Source: Daejeonella lutea | GTDB taxonomy: Bacteria; Bacteroidota; Bacteroidia; Sphingobacteriales; Sphingobacteriaceae | Assembly: GCF_900168015.1 (NCBI RefSeq) | Contig: NZ_FUYR01000002.1 | Coordinates: 124,001 to 188,000, forward strand | DNA length: 64,000 bases | Direction of reading: 5' to 3' | In this document: in pieces, positions 60,545 through 64,000 of the stretch | How the letters are laid out: every line of letters begins with the position of its first letter | Position numbering within the stretch: position 1 is the first letter of the stretch | Made by a program: the position numbers and the translations under genes | The notes under the pieces: generated by a model | Databases searched by the model: none | The model's input: only the letters and a program-made list of their open reading frames with translations | What the model was told of the DNA's origin: nothing

Positions 60545-61468
60545 ATGGCAAATTGTTGTTTTTGTTATCAGGGTTCAGGGGATAAGGAGTATCACGAAAA
60601 ATGTTCTAAAAGATTCTTCGGAACGGCCACTCCTCCTAAGTTGGAATTAGACAATCAGCTATTAAAAGATCTGGCTGATCAAACAATAAATGAAAGAATA
60701 GCCATTACAGGCGTCCAGCCAAAGCTTTCGGTAACCTTAGAAAAAAGCAAGGAAAACAGCCGCCTGACGATTGTAGGTCTGTGGGGGGAATATATTTTAA
60801 AGCCTCAACACGAACGATTTCAAATGATGCCAGAAACAGAAGATCTGACCATGCACCTGGCATCCTTATTCAGAATTCCGGTTTGTGAGCACACACTGCT
60901 CAGGGCTTCAGACGGCAGCCTGGTATATCTGGCAAAGCGCTTTGACCGCGTTAATGGGAGAAAAGTTCACATGGAAGATTTCTGCCAACTTTCAGAATTT
61001 TTAACGGAAGGTAAATACAAGGGTTCATATGAAAAAATAGGAAAGCTTATCCTGAAATATTGTACAAATACAGGACTGGATGCATTAAATTATTTCGAGC
61101 TTGTTTTGTTTTCATATCTCACGGGTAACAACGATATGCATCTTAAAAATTTTGCAGTGCTGCATCAGGACGATGGCATTTATTTAAGTCCCGCTTATGA
61201 TTTGCTGAATGTGAATTTGGTGAATCCTGCCGATGATGAAGAATTGGCGTTGACATTGAACGGCAAAAAGAAAAGACTAGGGCTGAAAGACTTTAGAATT
61301 CTAGGGGCTAGCCTCGAAATTCCTGAACGAGCTATTGAAAATAGTTTTAAAAAATTGGCATCAGCAAATAAAGAAGTAGATTTATTTATAAATTCTTCAT
61401 TTTTATCTCAGGACCAGAAAGAACTGTATCACAGAATATGGTTGGAAAAACAGGCCATATTTTCATGA
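60545..61468 (+). CDS. hipT: HipT: stand-alone HipA-like Ser/Thr kinase toxin
   Basis: A 307-residue HipA kinase domain without its N-terminal subdomain. The Gly-rich loop region is ITGVQPKLSV (54-63), a kinase motif GNNDMHLKN (194-202, Asp197 catalytic) and Asp219 (SPAYDLL) for metal. HipT kinases phosphorylate translation factors such as TrpS to stop growth. The usual Ser-Ile-Ser autophosphorylation motif reads Ala53-Ile-Thr55 here. An N-terminal CxxC/HxxC pair (Cys4, Cys7, His17, Cys20) may bind zinc. Confidence 0.9.
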   Translation: MANCCFCYQGSGDKEYHEKCSKRFFGTATPPKLELDNQLLKDLADQTINERIAITGVQPKLSVTLEKSKENSRLTIVGLWGEYILKPQHERFQMMPETEDLTMHLASLFRIPVCEHTLLRASDGSLVYLAKRFDRVNGRKVHMEDFCQLSEFLTEGKYKGSYEKIGKLILKYCTNTGLDALNYFELVLFSYLTGNNDMHLKNFAVLHQDDGIYLSPAYDLLNVNLVNPADDEELALTLNGKKKRLGLKDFRILGASLEIPERAIENSFKKLASANKEVDLFINSSFLSQDQKELYHRIWLEKQAIFS

Positions 61469-61539
61469 TCAAGGCTTCTAATCACTTTGGGGGAGCCAGC
61501 TTCGGCTTTCTTTAACAAGGTTGGCTTTAAAATGTGCAG

Positions 61540-63018
61540 CTAAACTTTGCCAGAGTCAATACATCCTACTACTGCATCGATAAACTCATCTGTTTCTGAT
61601 TCATCCATTGACGCAAATCCAATACGTACACCATTAAGCGAATCGTTGCCCTGGTTATAGAAACTACCGTCGTTTAAGTAGATACCCTGACTTGATAGTC
61701 GCTTTGATATCTTCGATAAGCTGACGCTTGCATCGAATATGCTCCAGATAGCCATTCCTCCCAAAGGGATGGTAAAATGCACTAAGCCATTCAATCTTGT
61801 TGAAAGCATTTGACTAATGCTGTCCCGTCTGCTTTTATATAGCTTCAAAGATTTATTAATGTGCTTCTGCATCTCTCCCGATTGAAAGAGGTGTCCAATA
61901 GATTCTTCCAAAAGCAGATCGCCACGAGTTTCCATCAGCTCTTTATACTTGCCGGCCTGCCAAATAAAGTCAGGTTGTGAGATTAAAAAACCTGAGCGAA
62001 TAGTTAAAGATAATACCTTGGATATGGAACCTATGTATATCACCAGGCCATCGTGATCCGAACTCGCTAAAGGCAAAATGGGACTACTTTCGTAATGGTA
62101 ATCATAATCGTAGTCATCTTCTATTAAAGGAATCGTGTACTCTTTAATTAACATTAAAAGCTTTCTCCTGCGCTCAGCACTCAATGTAACCGTAGTTGGG
62201 TGGTGATGATGAGGAATTAGATAAATTAGATCCGGACGTTCCGTTCTGCACAGCTCCTCAATTTGATCGACGTCTATCCCATTTTCATCAACTTTAACTT
62301 TTATAAGATCTCCGCCAAGTTGCTCAAAGACCTTATTCGCCATCCGGTAGTTAAGATCACCCACGATGACCTTACTTCCAGGCTTTACTATCATCTGAGC
62401 CGCTATAAAGATTGCTCCTTGCGCACCTCTGGTAGTTAGAATATGGTCTTCTGTGATGTCTAGTCCCCGGGTTTGTGTTAAGAAACTTGCCAGCTCAGTC
62501 CTTAACAAAGTGGAACCAATTGAAGGTTCGCTTATGATCCCAATATGCTTGTAATATTTACCCTGCAGGGATTTGTAGGTATCTGCCAGGATTTGTAGTG
62601 GTGCGATACGGGCATCAGGGTAACCATCATTAATTACCAAATGGTATGGCCTGGACAGAATGTCAGACTTTACTGTGTTAATCTGATTGTAGAACGGATT
62701 TGAATCATTCTTATTGACATTCTCATTAAAAGACTGCGGTGTTATTATGGGAAGCTTATGTGCTACTAAAACTGCTTTTCGGGGAGATGTTACAATCCAT
62801 CCCATTATATTCAGCTGATCATAAGCGGCGACAGTTGTGCTGCGATTGAGCTTCAACATTTGGGCGAGTTGTCGTGTAGAAGGTAATTCAACCCCTGGTT
62901 TTAGCTTCTTGTTTTCAATGAGCTTAATAAATCCATCAGCCACTTGTTTAAATACAGGAATATCTAACCTCCTATCGATATGAATCAGATTGTTGTAGGG
63001 TAACGTCTGGACTGCCAT
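61540..63018 (-). CDS. MocR/PdxR-family PLP-dependent transcriptional regulator
   Basis: A 492-residue fusion: GntR-type winged HTH (about 18-90, PVFKQVADGFIKLIENKKLK, PSTRQLAQMLKLNRSTTVAA) and a class I aminotransferase-like domain (about 130-485). The PLP-lysine region is GSISKVLSLTIRSGFL. The aminotransferase part senses a PLP adduct or related amine. It is divergent from an NmrA-like gene, across a perfect 18-bp palindrome, so it likely regulates that gene. Confidence 0.93.
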   Translation of the reverse strand: MAVQTLPYNNLIHIDRRLDIPVFKQVADGFIKLIENKKLKPGVELPSTRQLAQMLKLNRSTTVAAYDQLNIMGWIVTSPRKAVLVAHKLPIITPQSFNENVNKNDSNPFYNQINTVKSDILSRPYHLVINDGYPDARIAPLQILADTYKSLQGKYYKHIGIISEPSIGSTLLRTELASFLTQTRGLDITEDHILTTRGAQGAIFIAAQMIVKPGSKVIVGDLNYRMANKVFEQLGGDLIKVKVDENGIDVDQIEELCRTERPDLIYLIPHHHHPTTVTLSAERRRKLLMLIKEYTIPLIEDDYDYDYHYESSPILPLASSDHDGLVIYIGSISKVLSLTIRSGFLISQPDFIWQAGKYKELMETRGDLLLEESIGHLFQSGEMQKHINKSLKLYKSRRDSISQMLSTRLNGLVHFTIPLGGMAIWSIFDASVSLSKISKRLSSQGIYLNDGSFYNQGNDSLNGVRIGFASMDESETDEFIDAVVGCIDSGKV

Positions 63019-63031
63019 GAATTTAAAAGCT

Positions 63032-63067
63032 GGATGGTCATGACCATCCGAACTGTCTGTACCTTTG
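63032..63067. promoter_or_regulatory. palindromic operator and -7 element between MocR and the NmrA-like gene
   Basis: GGATGGTCATGACCATCC at 63032-63049 is a perfect 18-bp palindrome, 14 bases before the MocR start. A TACCTTTG (63060-63067) matches the TAnnTTTG -7 consensus for the plus-strand gene, about 50 bases upstream of its start; no clear TTTG -33 partner is seen. Confidence 0.65.
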
Positions 63068-63117
63068 CTTTTACTAAATAGGTGCTTATCGCATCAATCG
63101 TAAATATAATATAAGCA

Positions 63118-63864
63118 ATGAGAATTCTAGTAATTGGAGCTACAGGCTTGATCGGCAAGAATGTGGCAAAGAAGTTAACAGCTTTAGGTCATGATGTAGT
63201 TGCGGGATCACCAGGAGCGGGTATAGATATTATTACCGGAGAAGGTTTAACAGAGGCCTTGAAAGGTACAGAAATAGTGATCGATCTCTCAAACTCCTCA
63301 TCTCCGGATGATGAAACTGCCATCAGCTTTTTTAGTCAGGCCGGTAAAACATTAATTGCTGCCGAAAAGCAAGGGAATATCAGGCATCATGTCGTGTTAT
63401 CTATTGTAGGTATAGACAAGGCCCTGAATATCGGCTACCTTCGGGCAAAGAAAGGTCAAGAGGATAATGTCAGGCAATCCGGAATACCGTACACCATCAT
63501 TAGGTCTACGCAGTTTCACGAGCATGTCAATACCATAATAGCTGTACAATCTCAAGGTGCAGAAGTTCATGTTTCTACAGTGGATTATCAACCGATAGCG
63601 GCTGAGGATGTAGCGGAATTAATATCTCAAATTGCACTGGAACAGCCATTGAATGGAACCGTGGAAATAGCAGGTCCGGAGCGAGCGCCAATGAATGAGA
63701 TAGTAAGCAGGTATTTAGCTATCAGGCAAGATTCCACCAGAACTGTTGTCGCGAATGACGATGACAAATACATGCATTTAGATATACCTAAATCCTTGCT
63801 GGTACCTGATGGTGATTACAGGGAAGGCAAAGTACGTTTTGATGAATGGTCTGTTTATAATTGA
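63118..63864 (+). CDS. NmrA/SDR-like NAD(P)-binding protein
   Basis: A 248-residue protein with the nucleotide motif IGATGLIGKNVA (about 6-17) and an atypical SDR layout (LIGKNVAKKLTALGHDVVAG, IRHHVVLSIVGIDK, YTIIRSTQFHEHVNTIIAVQ). The catalytic Tyr-Lys pair of classical SDRs is not seen, as in NmrA-type sensors and NAD(P)H-quinone/epimerase-like members. It probably works in stress or amine-related metabolism under the divergent MocR regulator. Confidence 0.85.
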   Translation: MRILVIGATGLIGKNVAKKLTALGHDVVAGSPGAGIDIITGEGLTEALKGTEIVIDLSNSSSPDDETAISFFSQAGKTLIAAEKQGNIRHHVVLSIVGIDKALNIGYLRAKKGQEDNVRQSGIPYTIIRSTQFHEHVNTIIAVQSQGAEVHVSTVDYQPIAAEDVAELISQIALEQPLNGTVEIAGPERAPMNEIVSRYLAIRQDSTRTVVANDDDKYMHLDIPKSLLVPDGDYREGKVRFDEWSVYN

Positions 63865-63936
63865 GATAATAAATTTTTGAATAGATCATTTGATGTGATA
63901 TTTGACATCCACTCGTGGTGTAAGTGTTCCGCGGGA

Positions 63937-64000
63937 TCAATGAATCAAACTGTAAAGTTCAGGACTCTGACCGGCAATGGTTGGATAAGTTTCCTCCCTG
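63937..64000 (-). CDS. possible C-terminal end of a gene running off the window
   Basis: A minus-strand frame open from the edge ends at TGA 63937-63939 and reads REETYPTIAGQSPELYSLIH. The composition is protein-like, but 20 residues are too few to judge. A plus-strand frame from ATG 63940 is also open to the edge, so only one of the two can be real. Confidence 0.25.
   Translation of the reverse strand, partial: REETYPTIAGQSPELYSLIH

Noticed and set aside
63940-64000. Plus-strand gene start at the right edge
   Set aside because: Only 20 codons are visible, and the opposite strand offers an equally plausible gene end; no choice is possible.
1-64000. tRNA or rRNA genes
   Set aside because: I looked for T-loop (GGTTCGA-type) sequences and conserved rRNA stretches and found none that fold into a cloverleaf or match.

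Overview
The window looks like a chromosomal segment of a Bacteroidota bacterium of the Sphingobacteriaceae type (Pedobacter or Mucilaginibacter relatives). The signs are a SusC/SusD outer-membrane pair, a second TonB-dependent receptor under BlaI/M56 control, a YaiO-type outer-membrane barrel, a GH130 mannoside enzyme, HEAT and DUF4838 proteins, many Sec signal peptides and lipoboxes, weak Shine-Dalgarno sequences, and promoter-like TTTG/TAnnTTTG pairs. I see no rRNA, tRNA, CRISPR array, transposase or phage gene.

Layout. 0-6.5 kb: a cut-off secreted OstA-like gene, tilS with a small membrane protein, a 2-oxoglutarate oxygenase, a stand-alone receiver, two very small genes, an MFS pump and a small exported protein. 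6.6-13.7 kb: a small HTH regulator, then a tight minus-strand run of receiver, HEAT protein, processive GT2, TPR/YaiO barrel and DUF4838 glycosidase-like protein. This run has the layout of a synthase-dependent exopolysaccharide export locus. 13.9-20.8 kb: OmpA-like lipoprotein, CDGSH protein, large secreted alpha/beta hydrolase and M3 peptidase. 20.8-21.6 kb: gene-free, bounded by inverted copies of a two-hairpin repeat. 21.6-27.9 kb: susD, susC and a ROK repressor. 28-32.6 kb: small hypothetical proteins, a Nudix hydrolase, a receiver, a gene broken by a 7-bp duplication and a hidden 44-residue Lys/Ser/Ala protein.

32.7-40 kb: a zinc alcohol dehydrogenase divergent from a GH130 enzyme, an unrecognised 732-residue protein, and stress-type genes (DUF6766, DUF4142, Hsp20, PepSY-like). 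40.5-45.5 kb: blaI, M56 peptidase and TonB receptor behind a 20-bp-phased operator array. 45.6-50.4 kb: TfoX-N protein, an SDR/lactonase/MFS operon, a LuxR-type regulator with a degenerate receiver, and a VOC protein. 50.5-52.6 kb: DUF421 protein followed by gene remnants. 52.6-59.8 kb: small membrane protein, GNAT, YceI, beta-CASP hydrolase and P-type ATPase with overlapping 3' ends. 59.9-61.5 kb: a HipB/HipS/HipT three-gene toxin-antitoxin module with operator repeats spaced exactly 40 bp. 61.5-64 kb: a MocR regulator divergent from an NmrA-like gene across an 18-bp perfect palindrome.

Two repeat families stand out. One is a purine-rich heptamer repeat (roughly A[ACG][AG]GT[TG]G) found almost always just 3' of stop codons. 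The other is a dispersed element with two adjacent hairpins whose stems change sequence between copies but keep their pairing.
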